In this document: piece after piece, positions 27,143 to 36,337 of the stretch
How positions within the stretch are numbered: position 1 is the stretch's first letter
How the letters are laid out: the number at the start of each line of letters is the position of its first letter
From: Pseudomonadales bacterium
Lineage (GTDB): Bacteria > Pseudomonadota > Gammaproteobacteria > Pseudomonadales > Azotimanducaceae
NCBI GenBank assembly: GCA_022822135.1
Contig: JAJECH010000052.1
Coordinates: 62,001 to 126,000 of the forward strand
DNA length: 64,000 nt
Direction: 5' to 3'
Position numbers and translations under genes: made by a program
Notes under the pieces: model-generated
Database searches by the model: none
What the model was told of the DNA's origin: nothing
The model's input: only the letters and a program-made list of their open reading frames with translations

Positions 27143-28216
27143 TTAGCTTGACTCTACGGCATAACTTCGCTGGACTTCCTGAGCGGCATCAGCGACGATC
27201 TCGTACGAACGTAATCGCTTCTGAAAGTCGTAGATCTGGCACACAATGATCAGTTCGTCAGCTTGAGTCTCGTCTACGAACATCTGCATGCCATCAAGAA
27301 TGGCTTGGCGATCACCCACTACAGACGCCGCGCGCGCTGTCTTCAGCATGTTCCGTGAAGTTGGGTCTAAAGTGGACTCGAAATCTCTCACCGGTGGCGG
27401 TAAGCGACTCGGGCGTCCACTACGCATACGCAAAAATGACTGTAGACCCGATGTGCGTAGGTAATGCGCCTCGTCCACAGTGTCTGCAGCACACACGTTG
27501 TAACCCAGCATGACGTACGGTCTATCAAGTTGCTCCGATGGGCGAAACTTCTCCCTATACATCGTGATCGCTTCATGCATCATCGCGGGCGCAAAATGTG
27601 ACGCAAATCCAAACGGTAAACCATACAGCGCCGCAACCTGCGCACCGTAAAGACTGGAGCCTAGGATCCAGATCGGAACGTTAGTGTTCATCCCAGGAAT
27701 TGCATGGACTTTCTGGTTCTCTTGTCTCGGGCCTAGGAAAAACTGAAGTTCTCGAATGTCCTGCGGAAAGCTATCTACTTCGGAGTTCAGGGTTCGTCGG
27801 AGTGCGTAGGCAGTCTGTTGATCCGTGCCGGGCGCGCGTCCAAGTCCCAAATCAATCCGTCCAGGATAGATTGATGCCAGTGTGCCAAATTGCTCCGCGA
27901 TCACTATCGGAGCATGATTAGGTAGCATGATGCCTCCCGAACCTACCCTGATGTGCTCGGTTGCAGCTGCGACATGCCCAATAACGACAGCCGTAGCGCT
28001 ACTGGCGATGCCTTGCATGTTGTGGTGTTCGGCAACCCAATAGCGAATATACCCGAGACGTTCTGCCTCTTGCGCTAATGGAATCGTGTTTGCTAACGCC
28101 GTTTCAGCGTCACTACCTTGGACGATAGGCGCTAAATCCAGTACAGAAACATGAATATTCGGACTTGACTCAGTGGGTACCGATGGTCTCGTCCCGTTAA
28201 TCTCTGTTTGCGACAC
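27143..28216 (-). CDS. LLM-class flavin-dependent oxidoreductase (YhbW/MsnO8-like)
   Basis: A 357-residue bacterial luciferase-like monooxygenase. [45 protein letters not shown] and [16 protein letters not shown] are the signature blocks of the FMN-type group with YhbW and MsnO8-like proteins. These use reduced FMN and O2 and lack the F420 subgroup features of the other LLMs in the window. Its start codon overlaps the GH3 stop by one base, so translation is coupled to GH3. This suggests that the two act on the same acyl or acyl-amide compound; the reaction is unknown. Confidence 0.87.
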   Translation of the reverse strand: MSQTEINGTRPSVPTESSPNIHVSVLDLAPIVQGSDAETALANTIPLAQEAERLGYIRYWVAEHHNMQGIASSATAVVIGHVAAATEHIRVGSGGIMLPNHAPIVIAEQFGTLASIYPGRIDLGLGRAPGTDQQTAYALRRTLNSEVDSFPQDIRELQFFLGPRQENQKVHAIPGMNTNVPIWILGSSLYGAQVAALYGLPFGFASHFAPAMMHEAITMYREKFRPSEQLDRPYVMLGYNVCAADTVDEAHYLRTSGLQSFLRMRSGRPSRLPPPVRDFESTLDPTSRNMLKTARAASVVGDRQAILDGMQMFVDETQADELIIVCQIYDFQKRLRSYEIVADAAQEVQRSYAVESS

Positions 28217-29862
28217 TATTGAACAGTCTTTGAAGCGAGATCCAAGGGCACATCTTCCCGTAATTGAAGGTGTGGCAGAACAAAGAGCGGGTCCGCAAAT
28301 CCATCACGAATCGAACGTGTCCGGAGTGTCTCAATCGTGCCGATTGGGACTTGATGGATCTCAGGCGCGTCCATGCGTTCCGCCATACGTTTCACAGCCC
28401 ACTCTGAGTTACAGCTAGCTAGTGCACGGTCGAACCAGTTGGCAACCAACTCCGGTTCCCATGAGTTCTCACTCTCCACGTAGAGTTCATAGCGTTTACC
28501 GTCACGGTTGCTCAGCATCAAAAACTGACTAATCTCACAATCGTGTTCAGCATTGAGTTTCTCAATAGCGGTGATCACCTGAGACTCAGCGAGACGTTCG
28601 CCATTGATGTTGGTACTGCAAGATCCGTTTTGGACGAATTCGAACGTTGGGGTGTTGTGGATTTTTCCCGTGACCTTAACGATCTGGTCGGTTTGGAGCC
28701 GATACAACCCGGATCGAGTCGTCAGGATAACGTAATACTCCTGCCCAACTACGAGTTCATTTATTAACTTTAAGTGACTAAACCCGGCTTCCCACGGTGA
28801 TCGCTCCGCGAATTCATAAAAATTCCGGTGGAACGGAAGTAAACATGCGTTCGTCTTGGTGTCGACATTAATCGTGCCAAACGTTGCGCTGGATTGGTAG
28901 CCAAGTTCGATAACTGGGGTTCCTTCGCGTAACTGCTTTCGCAAATACTGAAATGACGATCGGCAGCTGCCTGCAGACCAACAAATCACGCCTCGGATTC
29001 GTGGCCAAAAGTCCCTAAATGTTGCTAGCTCATCCGCTTCACCGAGGGATCGTAGTTGCGAAGCTCGTCGAGGATTCGCCCGAATGAGCCGTTTTCCTCG
29101 GATCTCACGCTGGATTCGATCTGGCATGCTTCCTTGTTCTATCGCGTCGCAAATCTCATCGTAGTACTCATTAATCACGTGTCGAATATGAACTAGGGTT
29201 GCGGGATTCGCGGTCAATAGGCAAGAGACATTCGGTTCAGCGAGTGCGACGATCGCATACGCTAAATAGCGATCCGCTGGATTCTTGATCAACGCGATTT
29301 CAGTATTCGATATACAACGACGACGCATGAAATTTGGCAGATTTCGAATGACAAAACCCGTGACAGTACCTTGTGGCAATCCAGTATTGGAAAACGACCT
29401 CGGTTCATCTTCCATTAAGGCGAAAACTCGGTTTCTCCATAGTCCGTAGTGTCGCAACCATGCACGGGCAGTCAATCTGACGTCTCGACGTGCTTCACGT
29501 AACGCTTCCGCTGTAAACGGAAAAGCTTTGAGGTTCTTGGGGTCAGCGTTGTGATTGAGATAGATGAACCGCCGTGCACACACGAGGTACTTGCCGGATG
29601 TTTCCTGTAGTCGCAAATCATTCTTGATATTGTCGTACGTACATAAGCCAACTTGCGTTCGAAAATCCTCCAAATCTCGGATGTAGTTAAAGCGATACGC
29701 ACGACCGACTTGAGAGTCCTTGTTATCACGCACAATGCGCTTTAGCAGTGCGACCTGAGTGGCGCGAGGTTTTTTCGTTAGGAGGATAAAACGATGAAAT
29801 GAAAATACGTCGATTAACCCACTGAGCAGCCAATAGACTGCGTATGCAATCCAGTTGATCAC
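28216..29862 (-). CDS. GH3-family acyl-adenylating enzyme
   Basis: A 548-residue member of the GH3 (auxin-responsive) family, ANL-like adenylate-forming enzymes that in plants join carboxylic acids to amino acids. Features include the N-terminal [32 protein letters not shown] (nucleotide-binding loop in place of the classical P-loop), [27 protein letters not shown] and [22 protein letters not shown]. The bacterial role is largely unknown; amide synthesis from an acyl acid is the family-based inference. The start is GTG 29862, and the N-terminus is hydrophobic ([15 protein letters not shown]), perhaps membrane-associated. It overlaps the downstream LLM gene by one base and an upstream small ORF by four. 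Confidence 0.85.
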   Translation of the reverse strand: MINWIAYAVYWLLSGLIDVFSFHRFILLTKKPRATQVALLKRIVRDNKDSQVGRAYRFNYIRDLEDFRTQVGLCTYDNIKNDLRLQETSGKYLVCARRFIYLNHNADPKNLKAFPFTAEALREARRDVRLTARAWLRHYGLWRNRVFALMEDEPRSFSNTGLPQGTVTGFVIRNLPNFMRRRCISNTEIALIKNPADRYLAYAIVALAEPNVSCLLTANPATLVHIRHVINEYYDEICDAIEQGSMPDRIQREIRGKRLIRANPRRASQLRSLGEADELATFRDFWPRIRGVICWSAGSCRSSFQYLRKQLREGTPVIELGYQSSATFGTINVDTKTNACLLPFHRNFYEFAERSPWEAGFSHLKLINELVVGQEYYVILTTRSGLYRLQTDQIVKVTGKIHNTPTFEFVQNGSCSTNINGERLAESQVITAIEKLNAEHDCEISQFLMLSNRDGKRYELYVESENSWEPELVANWFDRALASCNSEWAVKRMAERMDAPEIHQVPIGTIETLRTRSIRDGFADPLFVLPHLQLREDVPLDLASKTVQ

Positions 29863-30146
29863 GAGTGGCTCACCCCGCAGTTATTGCCTTTGAGGCGCAG
29901 CTCGTCTTGCAGAAATGCTGTCCGCTTCGACTGAAACATTTCGTGGAAGGATGTCGTTTTCTTCAATTGACTTAACGGGGAATTATTGTGAAACAGCGAA
30001 GGAACGACAGGAATATGTTCGTTGAGCCGAATTGGCTGGCTACAACAGATTGAGCACGACTGTTCTTCCGGGACGAGAACACTGCATGTGTGAAACGGCG
30101 CTTGACTTAAGAACAATGCTGGTTGATCGCCTACCGCCACGTTCAA
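29859..30146 (-). CDS. Small Cys-containing ORF upstream of GH3 (uncertain)
   Basis: An open frame of up to 95 codons whose TGA overlaps the GH3 GTG by four bases (GTGA), the layout of translationally coupled genes. Five cysteines cluster in HTCSVLVPEEQSCSICCS. I recognise no family. Start choices are TTG 30146 or GTG 30140, neither with a strong ribosome site. It accounts for most of the otherwise gene-free 377 bp between GH3 and the SDR gene; the remaining 30147-30239 would hold divergent promoters. It may be real or chance. Confidence 0.3.
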   Translation of the reverse strand: MNVAVGDQPALFLSQAPFHTCSVLVPEEQSCSICCSQPIRLNEHIPVVPSLFHNNSPLSQLKKTTSFHEMFQSKRTAFLQDELRLKGNNCGVSHS

Positions 30147-30239
30147 ATTCCACTTGAGTTTGCACTAACCGCTAGAATAAATCCGTCGGATTATTCGGCG
30201 AATAAGTAAGTCACCAATCAGAAAACAGGATTGACGTAA

Positions 30240-31037
30240 ATGCCCGATTGGTTTTCAATTCAAGACAAGATCGCACTCGTAACGGGCGGTTCCAGAGGAA
30301 TCGGCGAAATGATTGCAGCAGGTTTTCTTCAGTACGGCGCTAAGGTCTACATTAGTTCTCGCAAGGCTGATGTGTGCGATGCGACGGCCGCCAAGCTAGA
30401 GGATCAATATGGCGGTAGTTGCATTTCGATTCCAGCGGACCTTTCAGAGCTTTCGGGTATTGAAGCACTTGTTGCATCGTTAAGTGAACGCGAATCAAGA
30501 CTAGACATCCTGGTCAACAATGCCGGGTCTACTTGGGGAGCACCGATCGACGAGTTTCCAGAGGTCGGATGGGATAAAGTGATGGATACCAACGTGAAGG
30601 GTATCTTTTTCATGATTCAAAAGTGCCTCCCCCTGTTGCGTAATTCTGCTACTAGCGACGATCCTGCTCGCGTTATCAACATTGGGTCTGTAGACGGTAT
30701 CAAGACGCCAGGCTTCGACAATTTCTCGTACGGACCATCGAAAGCGGCAGTTCACCACCTCACTCGACAGATGGCCGCGCACCTTGTCCGAGAGAACATC
30801 ATTGTGAACGCGATCGCACCAGGTCCGTTTCCTTCCTGGATGCTCAGTGCAGGTGTTGGTTTTGGTGGCCAAGTGGAAGGAGCAGACTGGGAAACCGTCG
30901 GACGCGGTAATCCCAGAAAACGGGTAGGTACGATGGAGGACATCGCTGGACTTGCGATTTTTCTAAGTTCGCGGGCGGGAGCATACACGGTCGGAGAGAC
31001 CATAACGTGCGATGGTGGCGCGGTTGCTGTTTCGTAA
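30240..31037 (+). CDS. Short-chain dehydrogenase/reductase
   Basis: A 265-residue classical SDR. The cofactor motif is TGGSRGIGE at about 15-23, followed by NNAGSTWG, the catalytic Ser in NIGSVDG, Y-x3-K in YGPSKAA, and the C-terminal GAYTVGETITCDGG. SSRK after the second strand favours NADPH. It resembles gluconate/3-oxoacyl-type SDRs of the RhlG class (MPDWFSIQDKIALVTGGS, with an extended loop before the C-terminus). An AGGA lies before the ATG. It is plus-strand, just ahead of the ATP-grasp block, 121 bp from its likely start. Confidence 0.9.
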   Translation: MPDWFSIQDKIALVTGGSRGIGEMIAAGFLQYGAKVYISSRKADVCDATAAKLEDQYGGSCISIPADLSELSGIEALVASLSERESRLDILVNNAGSTWGAPIDEFPEVGWDKVMDTNVKGIFFMIQKCLPLLRNSATSDDPARVINIGSVDGIKTPGFDNFSYGPSKAAVHHLTRQMAAHLVRENIIVNAIAPGPFPSWMLSAGVGFGGQVEGADWETVGRGNPRKRVGTMEDIAGLAIFLSSRAGAYTVGETITCDGGAVAVS

Positions 31038-31158
31038 CGAGACGTCTAATGCAAATGAACCGCCAATTCTGCGTCGTTACCGAGATTCGAGATAAGTCCA
31101 GAGTGTCTGGAATCAACGAATGAAGTGCTAGCTGTGTCAGACCAGAAGGTATACGGTA

Positions 31159-32592
31159 ATTAGGTTCGACGACTACCCGCTCGATCCCAAGTTTTTCGAC
31201 GAGTTTCTGCAGGCTGATCGCCAACCTCGCGAATACACACGATCGCTATACGAAGCATTCGCAGAGATGCCACCCGAGCGAATGGCAACGATTCAAGAAC
31301 GTGTTACACGCTCGTTCACTAATGAAGGAATTTCGTTCACGCTTTACGACGAAGACGAAGCGACCGAGCGCATCATCCCGATAGATGCCATTCCTCGTGT
31401 CGTCCCACAATCAGAGTGGCTAACGATCGAGTCAGGGTTGAAACAGAGAGTTACTGCGCTCAACCGGTTCCTACACGATGTATATCACGACGCACGGATC
31501 ATCAAAGATGGCGTCATTCCAGTCGACATCATCAAGAGCTGCCCGCAATATCGTTTAGAAATGCATCGTGTCGCAACACCGAATGACGTCTACGTAGGCA
31601 TATGTGGTAGCGACATCATCCGTACGAACGATGGCTACCGCGTACTCGAGGATAACTTGCGCGTACCTTCCGGCGTTTCTTACATGATCGCGAATCGCCG
31701 TGCGGTGAAGTCCAATATGCCGCGAATCTTTCGGCAAAACGGTGTTATGGAGGTCGAACAATACGGTCGAAACCTATTCGAGACGCTGCGCGAATTGACG
31801 TGGACCCAAACGGGTGAACCTTCAATAGCGCTCCTCACCCCAGGTCTATTCAACGCAGCTTTTTACGAGCATGTTTTCCTCGCGCATGAAATCGGCGCCG
31901 CTCTCGTTGAAGGTCAGGACCTGGTTGTGAATGATGGTTTCGTCTACATGCGTACAACAGCCGGCCTTAAAAAGGTGGATGTCATCTACCGTCGAGTTGA
32001 TGATGATTTCATCGATCCCCTAGCGTTCCGTAACGATTCTGTGTTAGGGGTACCGGGGCTCATGCATGCATTCAAACTCGGAAACGTATCACTCGTAAAT
32101 GCACCTGGTACAGGTGTCGCGGACGACAAGAGCGTCTACGTGTATGTACCCGACATGATCCGCTATTACCTCAACGAGGAACCTATACTGCAAAACGTCG
32201 AAACATACCTGTGTCGTCGAACAGAGGACCTCGAATACACGCTCGATAATCTTGAAAAACTCGTCGTTAAGACAGTAGGTGGCTCTGGCGGCTACGGGAT
32301 GTTGATTGGTCCTCAATCGACCAGAGAGGAAATTAACAAATACGCTCAAGGGATTCGAGACGATCCCGCAAATTTCATCGCTCAACCTTTGCTACAGCTT
32401 TCGAGGTCGCCTTGTTGGATTGATGGCGCCCTCAGACCTCGCTGCGTTGATTTGCGGCCATTCATCTTGCAAGGCGCGGAAACGCGAATCGTAAGCGGCG
32501 CTTTCTGTCGTGTGGCTTTACCAGAAGGAAGCTACGTCGTCAACTCAAGCCAAGGCGGTGGCGGAAAAGACGTGTGGGTTGTTCAGGACTGA
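31159..32592 (+). CDS. Circularly permuted type-2 ATP-grasp protein
   Basis: About 477 residues of the DUF404/DUF407 family, a circularly permuted ATP-grasp thought to ligate peptides or amino acids. GICGSDIIRTNDGYRVLEDN, RVPSGVSYMI, VEGQDLVVNDGFVYMRT and VVNSSQGGGGKDVWV are conserved. The first ATG is at 31267, but upstream in the same frame FDDYPLDPKFFDEF and the following ADRQPREYTRSLYEAF align with the normal N-terminus, so the ATG is internal. The only near-cognate candidates are ATT 31159, nine bases after AGAAGG, and CTG 31132. ATT gives the expected length. It is followed at 3 bp by the alpha-E gene. Confidence 0.85.
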   Translation: MRFDDYPLDPKFFDEFLQADRQPREYTRSLYEAFAEMPPERMATIQERVTRSFTNEGISFTLYDEDEATERIIPIDAIPRVVPQSEWLTIESGLKQRVTALNRFLHDVYHDARIIKDGVIPVDIIKSCPQYRLEMHRVATPNDVYVGICGSDIIRTNDGYRVLEDNLRVPSGVSYMIANRRAVKSNMPRIFRQNGVMEVEQYGRNLFETLRELTWTQTGEPSIALLTPGLFNAAFYEHVFLAHEIGAALVEGQDLVVNDGFVYMRTTAGLKKVDVIYRRVDDDFIDPLAFRNDSVLGVPGLMHAFKLGNVSLVNAPGTGVADDKSVYVYVPDMIRYYLNEEPILQNVETYLCRRTEDLEYTLDNLEKLVVKTVGGSGGYGMLIGPQSTREEINKYAQGIRDDPANFIAQPLLQLSRSPCWIDGALRPRCVDLRPFILQGAETRIVSGAFCRVALPEGSYVVNSSQGGGGKDVWVVQD

Positions 32593-32595
32593 GTA

Positions 32596-33579
32596 GTGTT
32601 AGCAAGAAGTGCTGAGTGCCTCTATTGGATGGGGCGTTACCTTGAGCGAACGGAACACCTTTGCCAGCTATTGGGCGTACAGATAGGTGCACTCATCGAT
32701 CGACCTGTAAGAGAACTGACCTTCGGATGGCATCGAATCTACAAGCACCTTCAAGAAGCACCGCCTTCTGGGAATAGAGACGACGAATTCTCATTCTCCG
32801 AAGATGAAACCCTTGCCGATGCTTATACACTCACAGATGACCTGACGTTCGAACCGAGTAACCACTACTCCATCTGGAGTTGCTTCGCTCAAAGTCGAGA
32901 GAATGCTCGTCAAGTCCGACATTGCATTTCCGAAGACATGTGGAGTTCCTTGAACCTTAGCTATCTCCGCGTACGCGACGCTTCGCTATCCGACATTTGG
33001 CAGGACGAACCAGAACTGTTCTACATAGATCTTGTTCGTGACGTCAATACGTTTTTCGGCATGGCCTCTGTGTCAATGTATCGTGACGAAGGCTGGGACT
33101 TCCTACAGCTCGGCAAGACGATCGAACATCTGCAATTACGAGTGAATCTTCTCGCTATTCAATCTCAAGATAGCATCCCATTGCCGTCGGATGGTTCGCG
33201 AGATTTCGAATGGACGAGTCTTCTTAACGCGTATAGGGCGAGCGGCGCATATCAACAGAACTACGGTATCGACATTAATGCCGAGGATGCCTTGGACATG
33301 CTCGTTTCAAATTCAGATCTTCCGAATTCACTCATGTATTCCATTACGCGTACCGATGAGCGGATTCGAGACTTGGACGCTGCACCTGATGCCAGATCTG
33401 GTGACTCAGCTCTGAGGTTCTCCGGACGTCTTAAATCTCTAGTCGCACACGAGTGGCCTGACGCAGAAGACCGTGCACGTATGCTGATCATGATCGCGAA
33501 TTTGGCAGAACGGCTTCACGACCAAATTGCAGTAGCGTGGTTCAACTATCGGAACGAAAACGCATCGAGGCAGTTCTAA
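32596..33579 (+). CDS. Alpha-E domain protein
   Basis: A 327-residue all-helical DUF403/alpha-E protein. MLARSAECLYWMGRYLERTE is the diagnostic N-terminus, and ARQVRHCISEDMWSSLN and FFGMASVSMYRDEGWDFLQLG are conserved helical blocks. The family always travels with circularly permuted ATP-grasp and transglutaminase-like proteins in an operon predicted to modify or make peptides. The start is GTG 32596, and its stop overlaps the next start (TAATG). A central low-conservation insert (about residues 60-90, acidic) is seen in this copy. Confidence 0.88.
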   Translation: MLARSAECLYWMGRYLERTEHLCQLLGVQIGALIDRPVRELTFGWHRIYKHLQEAPPSGNRDDEFSFSEDETLADAYTLTDDLTFEPSNHYSIWSCFAQSRENARQVRHCISEDMWSSLNLSYLRVRDASLSDIWQDEPELFYIDLVRDVNTFFGMASVSMYRDEGWDFLQLGKTIEHLQLRVNLLAIQSQDSIPLPSDGSRDFEWTSLLNAYRASGAYQQNYGIDINAEDALDMLVSNSDLPNSLMYSITRTDERIRDLDAAPDARSGDSALRFSGRLKSLVAHEWPDAEDRARMLIMIANLAERLHDQIAVAWFNYRNENASRQF

Positions 33580-34493
33580 TGCCACAAATAATGCGATATG
33601 ACATCCAGCATACTACTTCCTACCAATATGAAGAGAACATCAATTCATGTGTGATGTCGCTATGTATGCAGCCGCGAAATCATCGCAGACAGACAGTCTC
33701 TAGTTTTTTCATTCATACGGCGCCTGTTACGTCATTCAGTATCGAATTCGACGCGTTCGGCAATCGCCATCACTTCTTTGATATTCACCATCCTCACCAG
33801 CAACTCGACATTACTGTCTCCGCAGTCATTGAGCGCACGATCCAGGATCCGCTAAAGGATGAGTTTTCGCTTCCACATGATTCTTGGGACGAGCTCGAAG
33901 CATTAAAAAATGATTGGGATATGTGGGAGTACCTTCGTTCTACGGGGTTGACAACGATGTCGCGCGCATTGAGCGAATGGCTTATGACCATTCCGGATGC
34001 CAATGAAGACGACCCTTATTCGCGTTTAAAACGTTTGACCCGGCATATGTTCGAGACGTTTGACTACCAACCCGGATCGACGCACGTTGATTCAACCATT
34101 GATCATTTCCTTGACATGAAGGCGGGCGTATGCCAAGACTATGCGCATCTTATGATCGCGGTAGCAAGATCGTGGGGTATACCAGCGCGCTACGTATCTG
34201 GATATCTCTACGATGCGGAAGAGCAAACATTGCGCGCCGCAAATGCAACACATGCGTGGGTTGAGTGTTGGTTACCAAAACTCGGTTGGATGCCGTTTGA
34301 TCCAACGAACGCGAAGGTTGACGATGAAAACCTGATTACAGTCGCAATCGGCCGAGACTACCGTGACGTGGCACCGTCTCGCGGCATAACTTTTGGCGGG
34401 GGTCGCAGTGAACTAACCGTCGGAGTTAACGTGAAACGTCAGCGGGCTGACATAGATTTACAAACGCCTGAAGGTCAAGCTTCACAGCAGTGA
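33579..34493 (+). CDS. Transglutaminase-like cysteine protease
   Basis: 304 residues. The N-terminal beta domain starts MRYDIQHTTSYQYEE; the catalytic core has C185 in AGVCQDYAHLM, H225 in ATHAWVEC and D241 in MPFDPTN, a complete Cys-His-Asp triad. No signal peptide is visible, so it should be cytoplasmic. It likely hydrolyses or transfers amides on a product made by the upstream ATP-grasp protein. An upstream extension of the frame to 33537 overlaps the alpha-E gene; the overlapping TAATG at 33579 is the more likely start. Confidence 0.9.
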   Translation: MPQIMRYDIQHTTSYQYEENINSCVMSLCMQPRNHRRQTVSSFFIHTAPVTSFSIEFDAFGNRHHFFDIHHPHQQLDITVSAVIERTIQDPLKDEFSLPHDSWDELEALKNDWDMWEYLRSTGLTTMSRALSEWLMTIPDANEDDPYSRLKRLTRHMFETFDYQPGSTHVDSTIDHFLDMKAGVCQDYAHLMIAVARSWGIPARYVSGYLYDAEEQTLRAANATHAWVECWLPKLGWMPFDPTNAKVDDENLITVAIGRDYRDVAPSRGITFGGGRSELTVGVNVKRQRADIDLQTPEGQASQQ

Positions 34494-34500
34494 AGCTCGT

Positions 34501-36204
34501 CTATTGAGCTAACGGACCTCGTAACAGCTGACCGCTCTGAGAACCAGTGTGAACGTTTTTCTCTAGAAAAACTTCACCGTTCACGATCGTATTCTGGATG
34601 CCATGTGCCACTTGTTTGAGACGGCGTGCACCAGATGGCAAATCGTGCACGACTTCGGGCATATCAGGTCCAATCGTATCAGCATCAAAAATCGTGATAT
34701 CCGCAGCATTGCCGACGTGCAGCAAACCTCGGTTATTTAGCCCCCATCGGCCAGCCGGAACGCTGGTCACGAGCCGAACGGCTTGTTCAAGCGTCAACGC
34801 GTTTTCTTTTCTGACCCAGTGTTTGAACAGGTGGGTTTGGAGGGAGCTGTCCATGATCTGCGATACATGTGCTCCCGAGTCTGAAAACGTGCAGACCGTA
34901 TTGGGCGTTTTAATGAGGTCAATCACTTCAGAATCAATCTCGTTCGCAATCGGTTGGCGAAACATTGCTTTGAAATCACTTTCTACCGCCAGATCAATCA
35001 TTAATTCGACCGGCGAAATCCCCTTCTCGGCCGCGAGTTCATCCATCCGTTTTGATCCGCCCGACGGCTCGTCGAGTAGGAAGGTCCAGTGCCAATCCGG
35101 CGGTCTTACCTCTGCGCCTATCGCTCGATGTCGCTCGCTTGGGTGGGAAGCGATTTCTACCAACTTGGCTTTTATTTCCGGGTTCTTTAATTTGGCGATC
35201 TGTTCGTTCTTAGGTAATCGTCGTATGTCGCGCCAGACTTCCCAGTTATCAAATGGCGTGCGGGTTTCGAAACTCAGAATCACATTCAATGCACGCGAAT
35301 GCACTTGAGTGAACATTTCCCCTCCGGCTGCATTCACATCCTGTACGAAATCGAGATACCCACGCCAAAAATCCGGAGCACGTCGTGAACTGAACATTCC
35401 AAATGTCACAGGTACGCCGTAATCCACCGAAAGTTCTCGCAATCGATTTTGATAGTCTTGAAGGCGTTCGGGATGTCGACCTGTATCCTCCGACGCAATC
35501 TCGAAAATGCCTGCGCCAGTCTCTCGCATTTTTGTAACGATGTACTTGACTTCAGACCAGTCCGCGATGCGACTTGCGACGGGTTTTCGATCCGCAGTCT
35601 CATGATTGCGTGTACGCGAAGTCGAGAATCCGATTGCACCTGCCTTCACGGCGTCTTGAACGATCGACGCCATCGTCTTCAGCTCGTCTTCTGTCGCGGA
35701 CTCTTCAAACGCACGCTGGCCCATGACGTAAGTACGAAGCGCACTATGCCCGACATATCCTGCATAGTTGATGCCCTTAGGAGTAGCGGCTACTGCATCC
35801 ATGTACTCGGGATAGGTTTCCCAACGCCATTCAATTCCCTCAAGCATCGCTTCCCGAGAGATGTCTTCCGCGCGCTCCAGATTCCGAAACACTAGATCCG
35901 CTTCAGTTTCTCGGCATGGCGCTAGCGTGAATCCACAATTGCCCATCACGACGCTCGTGACGCCGTGATAGCAAGAACACGAACCGAGTTGATCCCAAAA
36001 GACTTGAGCATCCATATGAGTATGACCATCAATGAAGCCCGGCGAGACGACATGGCCTTCAGCGTCGATTGTCTGCTTTGCTTGCTCGCTTAATTTGCCG
36101 ATCGCGGTTATCAGACCATCCTTCACTGCGACGTCTGCCTGTACTCCAGGAGCTCCAGAACCGTCAACCACGAGTCCGTTCTTTATCAGCAGATCCTGTG
36201 CCAC
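34501..36204 (-). CDS. N-acyl-D-amino-acid deacylase-like amidohydrolase
   Basis: A 567-residue metal-dependent amidohydrolase of the D-aminoacylase group. Metal motif H61-T-H63-M-D65 in DGHTHMDAQ, catalytic-region Cys90 in GNCGFTLAPC, YVGHSALRTYVMG and SDSGAHVSQIMD. The open frame runs up to 36351, but starting at GTG 36204 puts H61, H63, D65 and C90 at exactly the same positions as in the two paralogues (43521 and 59634), so this start is preferred. It cleaves N-acyl-D-amino acids or related amides. It diverges from an LLM gene and is convergent with the transglutaminase gene, eight bases apart. Confidence 0.85.
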   Translation of the reverse strand: MAQDLLIKNGLVVDGSGAPGVQADVAVKDGLITAIGKLSEQAKQTIDAEGHVVSPGFIDGHTHMDAQVFWDQLGSCSCYHGVTSVVMGNCGFTLAPCRETEADLVFRNLERAEDISREAMLEGIEWRWETYPEYMDAVAATPKGINYAGYVGHSALRTYVMGQRAFEESATEDELKTMASIVQDAVKAGAIGFSTSRTRNHETADRKPVASRIADWSEVKYIVTKMRETGAGIFEIASEDTGRHPERLQDYQNRLRELSVDYGVPVTFGMFSSRRAPDFWRGYLDFVQDVNAAGGEMFTQVHSRALNVILSFETRTPFDNWEVWRDIRRLPKNEQIAKLKNPEIKAKLVEIASHPSERHRAIGAEVRPPDWHWTFLLDEPSGGSKRMDELAAEKGISPVELMIDLAVESDFKAMFRQPIANEIDSEVIDLIKTPNTVCTFSDSGAHVSQIMDSSLQTHLFKHWVRKENALTLEQAVRLVTSVPAGRWGLNNRGLLHVGNAADITIFDADTIGPDMPEVVHDLPSGARRLKQVAHGIQNTIVNGEVFLEKNVHTGSQSGQLLRGPLAQ

Positions 36205-36337
36205 GTGTTTCACTTCAAGTCGGAAGATGCCAAATGCTAACACGCATAGGAGTGAGCAATTTGTCATCGTGTAGTTCACGACTAAAGCCTGGAGACGGCT
36301 GCCTTCTATACTTGCGCGAAAATCTGTCAGGCGTCTC

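Noticed and set aside
34598..35308. 236-codon plus-strand ORF
   Set aside because: Antisense shadow of the deacylase gene, with low-complexity Ser/Arg-rich content and no domain.
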